Source: Bradyrhizobium paxllaeri (GTDB lineage Bacteria; Pseudomonadota; Alphaproteobacteria; Rhizobiales; Xanthobacteraceae). Taken from it: a DNA stretch of 64,000 bases. The stretch's first letter is position 1, and every line of letters begins with the position of its first letter. Shown here piece after piece: positions 1 to 8,693 of the stretch. Below the pieces are notes generated by a model. That model did no database searches and had not been told where the DNA came from. It saw only the letters and a list, made by a program, of their open reading frames with translations. Position numbers and translations under genes: made by a program. Location: positions 3,658,001 to 3,722,000 of the forward strand of contig NZ_CP042968.1 of the NCBI RefSeq assembly GCF_001693515.2, in the 5' to 3' direction.

Positions 1-2
1 GC

Positions 3-320
3 TGTGCGGTGCCGATCTGGTCGCCGCAATATCAAACCTTCGTCGTCGTGACGATCGGCCTTCTCGCCGCGATGTTCGATGAGAAGCGGTTGCACGAGGA
101 AGTGGCGCCGCAGATGCTCGAACTCGGCGTTGCGATCGGCGGCCTGCTCGAAGGCGCCGAAGGCGACATCTTCGCCAACCGTATCGAACGGAAGCCGCTT
201 CCGGCGCGCCCCCACAATAACAACAAGATCATCAAGACGGAGGATACGAATGAACTGGAAGCCGGAGCTCGACGAGCTCGCTCGGCGCGAAGCGTTCGCG
301 CGCGAGATGGGAGGCGTTGA
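3..320 (+). CDS. Probable IclR-family regulator, 3' end only
   Basis: The frame is open from the left edge, so only the C-terminal part is visible. The segment AVPIWSPQ, then a hydrophobic strand, then an amphipathic helix ending in GVAIGGLLEG resembles the end of the IclR effector-binding domain. That domain normally closes with a helix of the type LxxLAxxIS. IclR proteins are usually dimeric regulators of catabolic genes, and the next gene is a same-strand acyl-CoA carboxylase subunit that it might control. The last 70 bases overlap that gene in another frame. The tail there is Arg-rich and looks like shadow translation, so the true stop may have been lost by a small mutation. The family call rests on a short fragment. 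Confidence 0.45.
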   Translation, partial: CAVPIWSPQYQTFVVVTIGLLAAMFDEKRLHEEVAPQMLELGVAIGGLLEGAEGDIFANRIERKPLPARPHNNNKIIKTEDTNELEAGARRARSARSVRARDGRR

Positions 321-1809
321 CAAGGTCAAGCGCCAGCATGACCAGGGCCGGCTCACGGTTCGTGAGCGCATCGACAGACTGATCGACAAGAATTCCTTCC
401 ACGAGATAGGCGCGATTTCCGGCATCGCTGAATACGACGAAAGCAGCGAGCTCAAGCACCTGACGCCGGCCAACTGCGTGTTCGGCCGCGGCAAGGTCGA
501 CGGCCGCACCGTGGTCGTAGTCGGCGACGATTTCACCGTGCGCGGCGGCTCGGCCGACGCCTCGATTTCGGCCAAGCCGCTGATGGCCGAGGAAATGGCG
601 CATGATTTCCGCCTGCCGATCATCCGTGTGATCGAGGGCTCGGGTGGCGGCGGTTCGGTGAAGACGATCGAGACGCGTGGCGCTGCGAATCTGCCGGGCG
701 GCGTCGGCGGCACGCGCTGGTACTGGTTCACGACGGCGAACATGGCGCGCGTGCCCGTCGTCGCGCTCGGGCTTGGCTCGGTCGCGGGGCTTGGCGCGGC
801 GCGGCTGGCCGCGAGCCATTATTCGGTGATGACCCGGAACTCCGCGATGTTCGTCGCTGGCCCTCCGGTCGTCAAACGCCTCGGCCAGGATCTGACCAAA
901 CAGGAGCTCGGCGGCGCCGAGATTCAGACCCGCGCCGGCGGCGTCGATGATGCCGTCGATACCGAGGAGGAGGCGTTCGAACGCGCGCGGCGTTTCCTGT
1001 CCTATCTGCCGTCGTCCGTCTACGACCTGCCGCCGACCACGCCGTGCACGGACGATCCGGAGCGCGCGGAGGAATCACTGTTGAAGGCAGTGCCGCGCAA
1101 CCGCCGCCAGGTCTACAAGATGCGTCCGATCATCGACGCCGTCGTCGACAAGGGTTCGTTCTTCGAAGTGAATGCCAATTTCGGCCGGCCGATCATCACC
1201 GGGCTGGCCCGGCTCGAGGGCCGTGCGGTGCTGCTCTTGGCGAGCGATCCCTTCCATTATGGCGGGTCGTGGACGGCGGAGGCGTGCCAGAAGGTGGTGC
1301 GCTGGGTCGATTTCGCCGAAACCTTCCATCTGCCGGTGGTCTATCTGATGGACTGCCCCGGCTTCATGATCGGGCTCGAGGCCGAGAAGTCGGCGACCAT
1401 CCGCCATGGCGTGCGCGCGATGGCGGCGGTCAACCAGTCGACCGTGCCCTGGTGCACGATTATCGTGCGTAATGCGTTCGGCGTCGCGGGTGTCGTGCAT
1501 CAGCCGGCGAACCGCTATTCGATGCGCTATGCCTGGCCGTCGGCCTATTGGGGCTCGCTGCCGCTGGAAGGTGGCATCGAGGCGGCCTACCGTGCCGATA
1601 TTGATGCGGCCGATGATCCGGCGCTGAAGCTGAAGGAGATCGAGGACCGGCTCAACAAGCTGCGCTCGCCGTTCCGCTCGGCCGAGAAGTTCTGGGTCGA
1701 GGAGGTCATCGATCCCCGCAAGACGCGTTCGCTGTTGTGCGAATTCGCGCGATTGGCGGAGCCGATCCGCACGGTAGGGCCGCCGACCAACATGTCGACG
1801 CGGCCGTAG
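250..1809 (+). CDS. Acyl-CoA carboxylase carboxyltransferase (beta) subunit
   Basis: A 519-residue protein of the propionyl-/methylcrotonyl-/geranyl-CoA carboxylase beta family. It moves CO2 from carboxybiotin to an acyl-CoA. The start at ATG 250 follows a GGAGG at about 239 and gives the family's usual N-terminus with a KVKRQHDQGRLTVRERI segment. Two crotonase-fold halves are visible. The N-terminal half carries GSGGGGSVKTIETRG and a later GLGSVAGLGAARLA. The C-terminal half carries DCPGFMIGLEAE and a Gly/Ala-rich NAFGVAGVVHQP acyl-CoA pocket. No biotin carboxylase subunit is seen downstream, so it may lie left of the window. The exact substrate cannot be read; propionyl-CoA would fit the valine genes further right, but this is inference. 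Confidence 0.85.
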   Translation: MNWKPELDELARREAFAREMGGVDKVKRQHDQGRLTVRERIDRLIDKNSFHEIGAISGIAEYDESSELKHLTPANCVFGRGKVDGRTVVVVGDDFTVRGGSADASISAKPLMAEEMAHDFRLPIIRVIEGSGGGGSVKTIETRGAANLPGGVGGTRWYWFTTANMARVPVVALGLGSVAGLGAARLAASHYSVMTRNSAMFVAGPPVVKRLGQDLTKQELGGAEIQTRAGGVDDAVDTEEEAFERARRFLSYLPSSVYDLPPTTPCTDDPERAEESLLKAVPRNRRQVYKMRPIIDAVVDKGSFFEVNANFGRPIITGLARLEGRAVLLLASDPFHYGGSWTAEACQKVVRWVDFAETFHLPVVYLMDCPGFMIGLEAEKSATIRHGVRAMAAVNQSTVPWCTIIVRNAFGVAGVVHQPANRYSMRYAWPSAYWGSLPLEGGIEAAYRADIDAADDPALKLKEIEDRLNKLRSPFRSAEKFWVEEVIDPRKTRSLLCEFARLAEPIRTVGPPTNMSTRP

Positions 1810-1830
1810 ATTGCCAGGAACGCAGGAATC

Positions 1831-1921
1831 GTAGGGTGGGCAAAGCGTAAGCGTGCCCACCATTCAGAATCGCGATCGAGGTAGATGGTGGGCACGGCGC
1901 AAGCGCCTTTGCCCACCCTAC
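1831..1921. repeat. Palindromic intergenic repeat, family A copy 1
   Basis: The outer arms GTAGGGTGGGCAAAG and CTTTGCCCACCCTAC are exact reverse complements. The inner arms GTGCCCACCAT and ATGGTGGGCAC form a nested stem. It sits between two convergent genes and would fold in RNA on either strand. Two further copies lie at 10831 and 22563. Confidence 0.9.
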
Positions 1922-1926
1922 GGCAC

Positions 1927-3213
1927 CTATGTTGCCGCCACAGGCTTCGGTGTCCGCGAGATCGCCAGCACAATCACCGCCGCCACCACACACAGCGCAC
2001 CGGCGACGAAGAACGCCGGCAGATAGGTCTGCAGCACCGTCCGCGACACGCCGGCACCGAAGGCGGCAACGCCCGCGCCGAGTTGATGGCCGGCAAAGAT
2101 CCAGCCGAACACCAGATTGGCGCGTTCGGGACCGAACCGCTGGGTGGTGAGCCGCACCGTCGGTGGCACGGTGGCGATCCAGTCCAGCCCGTAAAACATC
2201 GCGAACAGCGACAGACCGTAGAGGGAGAAATCCGAGAAGGGCAGGAACAGCAGCGACAGGCCGCGCAGCCCATAATACCAGAACAGGAGCCAACGGTTGT
2301 CGTAGCGGTCGGACAGCCAGCCCGAGGCGATGGTGCCGACGAAATCGAAGATGCCCATCGCCGCCAGCAGGCTCGCCGCCTGCACCTGCGGAATGCCGAA
2401 ATCGAGGCACATCGGGATCAGGTGGACCTGGACCAGGCCGTTGGTCGAGGCGCCGCAGATGAAGAAGGTGGCGAACAGGATCCAGAACACGCCCGACTTC
2501 GAGGCATCGCGCAGCGTGCCGAGCGCCGCCGCCATGATCGGCATGGTGTTGGGCGGCGGCGCCGGCAGCGGCTCGGTGCCTGCGTCGCCGAACGGGCGCA
2601 GGCCGACATCGCTCGGCCGGTCGCGCATGACCATCAGCACGGCGAAGGCGGCGACACCTAGCATGACGCACACCAGCGCGAGCGCAGGCCGCCAGCCATA
2701 GGCCTCGGTCAGGCTCGCCAATAGCGGCAGGAAGGCGAGCTGTCCGGTGGCGACGCTGGCGGTGAGGATGCCGACGACAAGGCCGCGCCGCGCTACGAAC
2801 CAGCGCGCGGCGATGGTCGCGCCCAGCACCAGCGCCGTCATGCCGGTGCCGATCCCGATCACCACGCCCCACAGCAGGATCAATTGCCAGACCTGCGTCA
2901 TCGCCAGCGACGCGACGAGACCCGACACCACGATCAGCAACGCCAGCAGCGTCACGTTGCGCAGGCCGTAATGGTTCATCAGCGCCGCGGCGAACGGCGC
3001 CATCAGGCCGAACAGGATGAAGCGGATCGACAGCGCCGAGGAAATCTCCGCCGTGCTCCAGCCGAATTCCTTCTGCAGGGGCACGATGAAAACGCCGGGG
3101 GCGCCGACCGTGCCGGCCGAGATCAGGGCGGTGAGGAAGGTCACGGCGACCATCGCCCAGCCGTAATGGATGTTGTGGCGGGCGAGGACGGCAGACAGCC
3201 AGTTCGAGATCAT
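1927..3213 (-). CDS. MFS transporter
   Basis: A 428-residue membrane protein with about 12 hydrophobic segments, the usual size for the major facilitator superfamily. The start (MISNWLSAVLARHNIHYGW) is preceded by a GAGG five bases upstream. The HYGWAMVAVTF opening followed by GVFIVPLQKEFGW resembles the oxalate/formate antiporter-like and monocarboxylate-type MFS branch. A central gap between TM6 and TM7 carries the MRDRPSDVGL type loop, and DRYDNR is seen in the second half. It stands alone on the minus strand and converges with the carboxyltransferase gene. The substrate is unknown, with an organic acid the likeliest guess. Confidence 0.85.
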   Translation of the reverse strand: MISNWLSAVLARHNIHYGWAMVAVTFLTALISAGTVGAPGVFIVPLQKEFGWSTAEISSALSIRFILFGLMAPFAAALMNHYGLRNVTLLALLIVVSGLVASLAMTQVWQLILLWGVVIGIGTGMTALVLGATIAARWFVARRGLVVGILTASVATGQLAFLPLLASLTEAYGWRPALALVCVMLGVAAFAVLMVMRDRPSDVGLRPFGDAGTEPLPAPPPNTMPIMAAALGTLRDASKSGVFWILFATFFICGASTNGLVQVHLIPMCLDFGIPQVQAASLLAAMGIFDFVGTIASGWLSDRYDNRWLLFWYYGLRGLSLLFLPFSDFSLYGLSLFAMFYGLDWIATVPPTVRLTTQRFGPERANLVFGWIFAGHQLGAGVAAFGAGVSRTVLQTYLPAFFVAGALCVVAAVIVLAISRTPKPVAAT

Positions 3214-3727
3214 TGGGCCTCAGGAATTCTGTTGGGCGGCTTGCCTGATTTGCTTTTGCACATTCTATCGTGATGCTGGCATGACTTGAATGTCAGACTT
3301 CCCTCATTTCCAGACATCTACAACCGATGTGCGATACGCTGCGCCGGAGGACGACAGGGTCGGAAGCGGCGGCCGTCCGGAGCTCCACTGTTAAATGATA
3401 TCCATCATATGATGCGCTGCAAAAATTGCAACCGGCCATCCCATAAAAAGCGCGGATGGCCCCATGATCATCCTCTGCGATCGCATGAGGCAAATTGATC
3501 GATCTGCGCCGATGCGCCAAAGAATGGTGCGCCTGGCTCCTGCAGGCTTTACGCTCGAAAGCGGACATCGGTCAGACTGGTCGGTATGTCCGCTTTGGGC
3601 CAGAGGACTAAACCGCTCGCGCGGTAGGGCGCCGCGGCTGGCGACGGAGCCAAGAGGATAGCGCAACGGGGCGTCCTGCCTTGAGATCGAGGGGTTCGAC
3701 AACCTCACTCAAGACAGGAGCATCCCC
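3214..3727. other. Gene-free region left of the IS91-type element
   Basis: About 510 bases with no convincing gene; the short frames here lack ribosome sites and family motifs. It contains the 11-bp inverted repeat at 3558-3596. The part nearest 3728 (an AGACAGGAGCATCCCC leader) supplies the ribosome site for the recombinase. The left end of the insertion element probably lies somewhere within it. Confidence 0.6.
3558..3596. repeat. 11-bp perfect inverted repeat
   Basis: AAAGCGGACAT at 3558-3568 and ATGTCCGCTTT at 3586-3596 are exact reverse complements separated by 17 bases. This could be a chromosomal repeat near which the element landed, or part of the element's own end. The sequence does not decide which. 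Confidence 0.6.
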
Positions 3728-4603
3728 ATGACCGACGAGGCAGTGAGCCCGTTGCGCCGGCGCATGATCGAAGACATGACGATCCGCAAGTTCGCGCCGA
3801 AGACCCAACATGACTACGTGCAAAGAATCAAGAACTTCGCTGCGTTTCTCGGGCGATCACCCGATACGGCGAGCTTCGAGGATGTCCGCCGCTACCAACT
3901 TCACCTGACGGCGAGCGGTGTTGGCGTGCCGACGATCAACCAGACCGTCTCGACCTTGCGGTTCTTGTTCCGGGTCACGCTGAAGCGGCACGAGATCGTC
4001 GAACATACCCATATCATTCACGAGCCGCGCAAGCTCCCTGTGGTGCTTAGCGTCGAGGAGGTGGCGCGGCTACTCGATGCTGCACCGGGGCTCAAATGCA
4101 AGGCGGCACTGAGCGTGGCCTACGGCGCCGGTCTGCGCGCCACCGAGGTGGTCTCGCTCAAGGTCTCCGACATCGACAGCAAGCGCATGATCATCCGCGT
4201 CGAGCAGGGCAAAGGCGGCAAGGACCGTAATGTCATGCTGTCGCCGAGCTTGCTCGACCTGCTGCGGACCTGGTGGAAGGCGGCGCGCCCACAGGGCTGG
4301 CTGTTCCCGGGCCGCGATCCGGCGCAGCCGATGACCACGCGCCAGCTCAATCGTGCCTGTCATGCCGCCGCGCAGATGGCGGAGATCAGCAAGCGCGTCT
4401 CGCTGCACACCTTGCGGCACAGCTTCGCCACCCACCTGCTCGAGCAGAACATCGATGTCCGCGTCATCCAGGTGCTGCTCGGTCACGCCAAGCTCGACAC
4501 CACGGCGCTCTATACCCGCGTCGCCACCAAGACGATCAGCGAGGTCATGAGCCCGCTGGAGCATATCGCGCTCAAGCTCAAGGAGAGCCGACCGCCCAGC
4601 TGA
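3728..4603 (+). CDS. Tyrosine recombinase (integrase) of the IS91-type element
   Basis: A 291-residue site-specific recombinase. The N-terminal SAM-like core-binding domain spans about residues 10-95. The catalytic domain shows the full set of active-site residues: Arg in GAGLRATEVVSL, Lys in the EQGKGGKDR hairpin, His and Arg in HTLRHSFATHLL, His in LLGHAKLDTT and the Tyr nucleophile in TALYTRV. A GACAGGAG ribosome site lies ahead of ATG 3728. It is followed 14 bases later by an HUH transposase. This pairing occurs in a subset of IS91-family elements, where the recombinase's role in movement is unclear. It is not a phage integrase by context, since no phage genes adjoin it. Confidence 0.9.
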   Translation: MTDEAVSPLRRRMIEDMTIRKFAPKTQHDYVQRIKNFAAFLGRSPDTASFEDVRRYQLHLTASGVGVPTINQTVSTLRFLFRVTLKRHEIVEHTHIIHEPRKLPVVLSVEEVARLLDAAPGLKCKAALSVAYGAGLRATEVVSLKVSDIDSKRMIIRVEQGKGGKDRNVMLSPSLLDLLRTWWKAARPQGWLFPGRDPAQPMTTRQLNRACHAAAQMAEISKRVSLHTLRHSFATHLLEQNIDVRVIQVLLGHAKLDTTALYTRVATKTISEVMSPLEHIALKLKESRPPS

Positions 4604-4617
4604 CGCGCAGGCCGCTC

Positions 4618-5817
4618 GTGTCGCGCCCGGCCTTGGAGGTTGCGGATATCTTCCGCAACCATGGCCCGGCATGGCGTCAAGCCCATGCCGGCCATGTCAG
4701 CCTCGATCAGTTGAAGGTGATGTCGGCGATCGAGCGCTGTCGCACGGCGGCGCTGGGCGGCCATGTCGCGCGCTGCGCGGACTGCGCCTATACGACGATC
4801 GCCTACAACTCCTGCCGCAACCGGCATTGCCCGAAGTGCCAAGGCGCCGCCGCGAAAGACTGGCTTGCCGACCGCGAGACCGAGCTGTTGCCGGTGCCGT
4901 ACTATCACGTGGTGTTCACGCTGCCGGCGGCCATCGCCGACATCGCCTACCAGAACAAGGCCGTGATCTACGACCTGCTGTTCAAGGTCTCGGCCGAGAC
5001 CATGCTGACGATCGCCGCTGATCCGAAGCATCTGGGCGCCAAGATCGGCATCACCTCCGTGCTGCATACCTGGGGCTCGGCGCTCACCCATCACCCGCAT
5101 GTGCACATGATCGTCCCGGGTGGCGGCATCTCGCCCGACGGCCAGCGCTGGGTGTCCTGCCGGCCGGGCTTCTTCCTCCCGGTGCGCGTGCTCTCCCGCC
5201 TGTTCCGCCGATTGTTCCTGGAGAAGCTCATCGCCGCCCACCAGACCGGCCGCCTCAGCTTCTTCGGCGAGAACATCCATCTGGCCGATGCGCGATCCTT
5301 CGCGGCCTATCTCGCCCCGCTGCGCAAGGCCGAGTGGATCGTCTACGCCAAGCGCCCGTTCGGCGGACCCGAGGCGGTGCTGGCCTATCTGTCGCGCTAC
5401 ACCCACCGCGTTGCCATCGCCAACAGCCGCTTGATTGCCTTCGACGATCGCGGCGTCACCTTCAAGTGGAAGGACTACCGCAGCGAGGGCCGCGATCGAT
5501 ACAAGCACATGACGCTCACCACCGACGAGTTCATCCGTCGCTTCCTCATCCACGTCCTGCCCAAAGGCTTGCACCGCATCCGCCACTACGGCCTGTTCGC
5601 CAAAGGCGCTTGTGCCGACAACATCGCCCGCGCCCGTGAACTGCTCGCCGTTGCAAAACCTGACGACCAGCCTACCGCTGCCGCCGTCGATCCCAAAAAG
5701 CCGAGCTGTCCATGCTGCGGCGGTCGTATGATCATCATTGAGGTCTTCGAACGCGGCGCAACGCCACGGCATCGGCCGACAGCTCCAGCGACCGTCATCA
5801 GGATCGACACCTCATGA
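4618..5817 (+). CDS. IS91-family transposase (HUH/Y type)
   Basis: A 399-residue rolling-circle transposase. An N-terminal zinc ribbon (CADCAY then NRHCPKCQ) is followed by the single-strand-cutting domain. The HUH metal site is HPHVHMIVPGGG and the likely catalytic tyrosine is in YLSRYTHRVAIANSR. A C-terminal CPCCGGRMIII pair of cysteines is also present. I chose GTG 4618 because the family begins about 10-20 residues before the segment ALEVADIFR and no in-frame ATG is available there. The frame is open further upstream, inside the recombinase gene. Length is normal for IS91 and no frameshift is seen, so the element may be active. Confidence 0.9.
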   Translation: MSRPALEVADIFRNHGPAWRQAHAGHVSLDQLKVMSAIERCRTAALGGHVARCADCAYTTIAYNSCRNRHCPKCQGAAAKDWLADRETELLPVPYYHVVFTLPAAIADIAYQNKAVIYDLLFKVSAETMLTIAADPKHLGAKIGITSVLHTWGSALTHHPHVHMIVPGGGISPDGQRWVSCRPGFFLPVRVLSRLFRRLFLEKLIAAHQTGRLSFFGENIHLADARSFAAYLAPLRKAEWIVYAKRPFGGPEAVLAYLSRYTHRVAIANSRLIAFDDRGVTFKWKDYRSEGRDRYKHMTLTTDEFIRRFLIHVLPKGLHRIRHYGLFAKGACADNIARARELLAVAKPDDQPTAAAVDPKKPSCPCCGGRMIIIEVFERGATPRHRPTAPATVIRIDTS

Positions 5818-6092
5818 CCGCGTTACAATCCCGCAAATCTGCGCGTCGCGCCCGCTGCCCCTCCGCCAGCCACGGCAGAGCGCGCCCAGCTCTCTGCCCA
5901 CCGTCGCAAATCGTCGGACAGCTTATGCAGTTCAGCGTCATCCGCCGCTCGTTCGTCAGCCGCTTCACCGTCGCACAACGCGTTGCTTCGGCTCGATCCC
6001 AATCAGCCAGCGCGCCCGCGGCACTCAAATTCCCATAGCGCCTGCCGCACCGCCGTACGTTCCCTTAAGCGCGGTTTCCTCCCTTGGAGGCT

Positions 6093-6149
6093 TTCGGACG
6101 CCGGCCGCCGAGCACGCGGCGCCGTCCCTCAAGCGGCCGGCATCCGAAA
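6093..6149. repeat. GC-rich hairpin right of the transposase
   Basis: TTTCGGACGCCGGCCGC (6093-6109) pairs with GCGGCCGGCATCCGAAA (6133-6149) with one mismatch around a 23-base loop. Its position 3' of an IS91-type transposase fits an origin-end hairpin. It could also simply be a strong terminator-like stem without a U-run. Confidence 0.55.
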
Positions 6150-6257
6150 CCCTTCACAAAAGCTGATATCGCACCGGGTCCGCTTGCGGTCAGCGTGATA
6201 ATGTACCTCGGGCTAATATTTGGGTGTGTCGGGTGGCTGTGTACTAAGCTCCTGCCT

Positions 6258-6605
6258 CTAACCACTGCGCTTTCCGAAGACGCCGCCCGTAGGCTTCTTT
6301 GGCATCGCTTGGATCGCATGGTCCGTAGCCGCGATCATCTTGTTCTTCGCTTCGGCGTCGATCGCACGCTCCATAGCCGCCATCATCTTGACATTCGCGT
6401 CGCTTGGCGGTTGCTCAGTTTCCACCACTGCATACTGAACCACTGGCCGATCTTTTTTGAACATGAAGATAGCGCCCACCATCGTTGGCAATCCGAAGAA
6501 CATCCACAGGCCGAACGCGATTGGGGCGCCACCCGACCCCGCGTCCACACCCATGGCCACGATTAAAACGGTCGGGAGAAGCAGCACGAAGCCAATGAGT
6601 TTCAT
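6258..6605 (-). CDS. Small membrane protein of unknown function
   Basis: A 115-residue protein. Two hydrophobic helices are visible (residues about 3-20 and 29-49), followed by a charged cytoplasmic tail. The tail contains alternating Met/Ala/Glu helices (KMMAAMERAIDAE, then KMIAATDHAIQAMPKK) that look like a short internal duplication. No family was recognised. It sits between the IS91-type element and the DUF2783 operon. Position 6605 is the only strong start (MKLIGFVLLL). Confidence 0.55.
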   Translation of the reverse strand: MKLIGFVLLLPTVLIVAMGVDAGSGGAPIAFGLWMFFGLPTMVGAIFMFKKDRPVVQYAVVETEQPPSDANVKMMAAMERAIDAEAKNKMIAATDHAIQAMPKKPTGGVFGKRSG

Positions 6606-6807
6606 GCCACAATTTTAGGTCGCGGGAGTTAATGCCGAGTTGAGGGGGATCATTAGCTTGCCTGATGTCAGGCTCCTCAAACCCGTTCGACAGTCGCTTT
6701 GGAGTCATTGGCAGACATGCCAGTCCCGGCCTTCGAGGTCCGCTTTACCCCCAACTGGCGATCGCGGCCGGTGGGCTACTTTTCAGTCAGCTTTATAAGT
6801 ACACGTC

Positions 6808-6993
6808 CTAGTCCAACCCCTCGAGTGCCGTCTTGATGGCCTTCCTGAAAGCTGCGATGTCGCCGAGTTCGTGGCCGAGCACCAGCGCAAGGCGGGTCAG
6901 GAACAGCGCTTCGCGGTCGGGCCCGGCCGTATCGATCGCCGTCGCCAGCGTCTCGTAGGCGGTCTCGAAGTCTTCAAACGGCATCGCGCTCAT
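6808..6993 (-). CDS. DUF2783 small protein
   Basis: A 61-residue protein (MSAMPFEDFETAYETLA...) matching the size and pattern of DUF2783, a short acidic helical family. From memory, it is found next to MhpA-like aromatic-ring monooxygenases. The ATG overlaps the stop of the monooxygenase gene by four bases (ATGA), which argues for translational coupling and a shared function, perhaps as a small partner of the enzyme. The longer frame upstream reads through the monooxygenase coding end and is not the start. Confidence 0.75.
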   Translation of the reverse strand: MSAMPFEDFETAYETLATAIDTAGPDREALFLTRLALVLGHELGDIAAFRKAIKTALEGLD

Positions 6994-8681
6994 GGCGTCA
7001 CGCCTCCCAGGCAAACTTCCGCGGTTTTCAGAATCTCGGAGGGGACAGCCGCCTTCCATCGCCCGGCGATGTGCAGGTCCGGCCGCAGCAGATAGAGCGT
7101 GCCGGGCGCGGCGGCGAACAGGCGGGCGATTTCGCCGTCATGGTCCGCGATTGCCTTTGCGCCGGATATGGAGGTCTGTGAGCCCACGACAATGGCAGCG
7201 AACCGCTTGTCGATCCGGCCGAGATGTTCGAGCGATGCGGCCTGTTCGGCGGTGGGGTGCGCTTCGCAGAACAGGATCGCCGTCAGGCCGTGGCCGGCGT
7301 AATCGAGCAGGTGGCTTCCGTCGATGAACTCAGCGTTTGGCGCGACGCTGCCGCAGACCGGCCCGCCGGCAAAGGCGGCATCGCTGATAGCATAGGGCGT
7401 CAGCACACTGTCCGAATATGTGTAGGGCTGCATCTGGCGCGGATTGGCGAGGCCGCGCGGAAATTCGTGGCGAAGACTGAGCGACAAGGCAGCCTCGCGC
7501 GCGAGCCGCCAGCCGCGCGTCGGCGGGGTCATGAAGCGCGTACTCTTGGTGGCGTTGGCGAACACATCGAGCGTGGCGCCGCGCCGCTCCGGCGAATAGC
7601 TGTCGAGCAGCCGGTCGTCGGCCTCGCCATGGAGGACAAGCGCAAGCTTCCAGCCGATGTTTTCGGCATCCGCCAGGCCATTGTTCAATCCGCGCACGCC
7701 GAAAATCGGTACGATATGCGCGGCATCGCCAATGAAGAACACGCGCTCGTGCCGATAATCATCGAGGCACAGGGTGTTGGCGGAATAAACGCTCCACCAC
7801 TCCAGCTCCCACGGTTTTGTGTGGCCGATATCGGCAAGGATCGCACTGACGCGTGCGCGGATATTCTCCTCCTTCAGGGCCTCGGCCTCGCTTTCGCCTT
7901 CGCGAAGCTGGTAGTCCACCCGCCAGATATCGTCCGGCTGCTTGTGGATCAGCACGGTGCCGCCGGGGTTGCCGCTCGGTTCAAAGAACGCCCGACGCTC
8001 GGTCGGAAAATCATGGTCCATGCGGATGTCGGCGATGACGTACCGGCCTTCGTAATTGTCACCTTTCAGGCGAAGCCCCAGCATCGACCGGATCGGCGAA
8101 CGCGCACCGTCGGCGGCCAAAAGATAGAGCGCGTCGAGAAAGTAATCCCCCGCCGGCGATGAAATGCGGGCAGACACACCGTCCACGTGGCGTTCGAGAC
8201 CGGACAGTTCGCTCTGCCAGCGCATGTCGATGAGATTGTTGGCCGCCACCGCGTCGTGCAGGAATTTCTCGATATACTGCTGCTGCAGATTGTACATCGG
8301 CAGGTATTTTTCGCCCGGAGGCTGCGGCATCTCCAGCCGGAAAATCTGTTCGCCGCGGTAATAGCTACGGCCGAACCGCCAGCCGAGCGCCTTTTCGACA
8401 AACGGCGCGACCGCACCGATCCGTTCCAGAATGTGCATGCTGGGACGCGCGATGCAGATCGCACGGCTGCCATCATTGAACGTATCCTTACGATCGATCA
8501 GCACGCTCCTGATGCCATAACGCGCCAGCACCAGCGCTGCCGTCATGCCGATCGGGCCGGCGCCCACGATCAGGACGGGATGCCGCGCCGTCGCGCCTTC
8601 AAGCTCGGGAACGCGCCGCGCCGCAAAGCGCGGATAGTCGAAATAGAGCGACTCCAGCGGTCCCTTGCCGGCAGGTCTCAT
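6990..8681 (-). CDS. FAD-dependent aromatic-ring monooxygenase (MhpA/PheA-like)
   Basis: A 563-residue class A flavoprotein hydroxylase that would use NAD(P)H and O2 to hydroxylate a phenolic substrate. The FAD Rossmann motif GAGPIGMTAAL is at residues about 36-46. The DG motif appears as LLAADGARSPIRSML, and the GD motif is FFIGDAAHIVPIFGVRGLN. The C-terminal 150 residues resemble the thioredoxin-like dimer domain of phenol hydroxylase/MhpA. It lies in an operon with an upstream enoyl-CoA hydratase (12 bases away) and a downstream DUF2783 gene (four-base overlap). Substrate specificity cannot be read, and a 3-(3-hydroxyphenyl)propionate-type compound is only one possibility. Confidence 0.85.
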   Translation of the reverse strand: MRPAGKGPLESLYFDYPRFAARRVPELEGATARHPVLIVGAGPIGMTAALVLARYGIRSVLIDRKDTFNDGSRAICIARPSMHILERIGAVAPFVEKALGWRFGRSYYRGEQIFRLEMPQPPGEKYLPMYNLQQQYIEKFLHDAVAANNLIDMRWQSELSGLERHVDGVSARISSPAGDYFLDALYLLAADGARSPIRSMLGLRLKGDNYEGRYVIADIRMDHDFPTERRAFFEPSGNPGGTVLIHKQPDDIWRVDYQLREGESEAEALKEENIRARVSAILADIGHTKPWELEWWSVYSANTLCLDDYRHERVFFIGDAAHIVPIFGVRGLNNGLADAENIGWKLALVLHGEADDRLLDSYSPERRGATLDVFANATKSTRFMTPPTRGWRLAREAALSLSLRHEFPRGLANPRQMQPYTYSDSVLTPYAISDAAFAGGPVCGSVAPNAEFIDGSHLLDYAGHGLTAILFCEAHPTAEQAASLEHLGRIDKRFAAIVVGSQTSISGAKAIADHDGEIARLFAAAPGTLYLLRPDLHIAGRWKAAVPSEILKTAEVCLGGVTP

Positions 8682-8693
8682 GCCTCCCTCCGT

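Larger units (their letters stand above)
3558..6149 (+). mobile_element. IS91-type element with tyrosine recombinase plus HUH transposase
   Basis: The element contains two consecutive same-strand genes, a tyrosine recombinase and an IS91-family Y-transposase, 14 bases apart. A 17-bp imperfect hairpin at 6093-6149 lies to the right, where IS91-type elements carry their replication origin hairpin. The IS91 family moves by rolling-circle transposition without terminal inverted repeats or target duplication. The limits given are therefore approximate and are set by the two palindromes. Both genes look full length. Confidence 0.6.
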
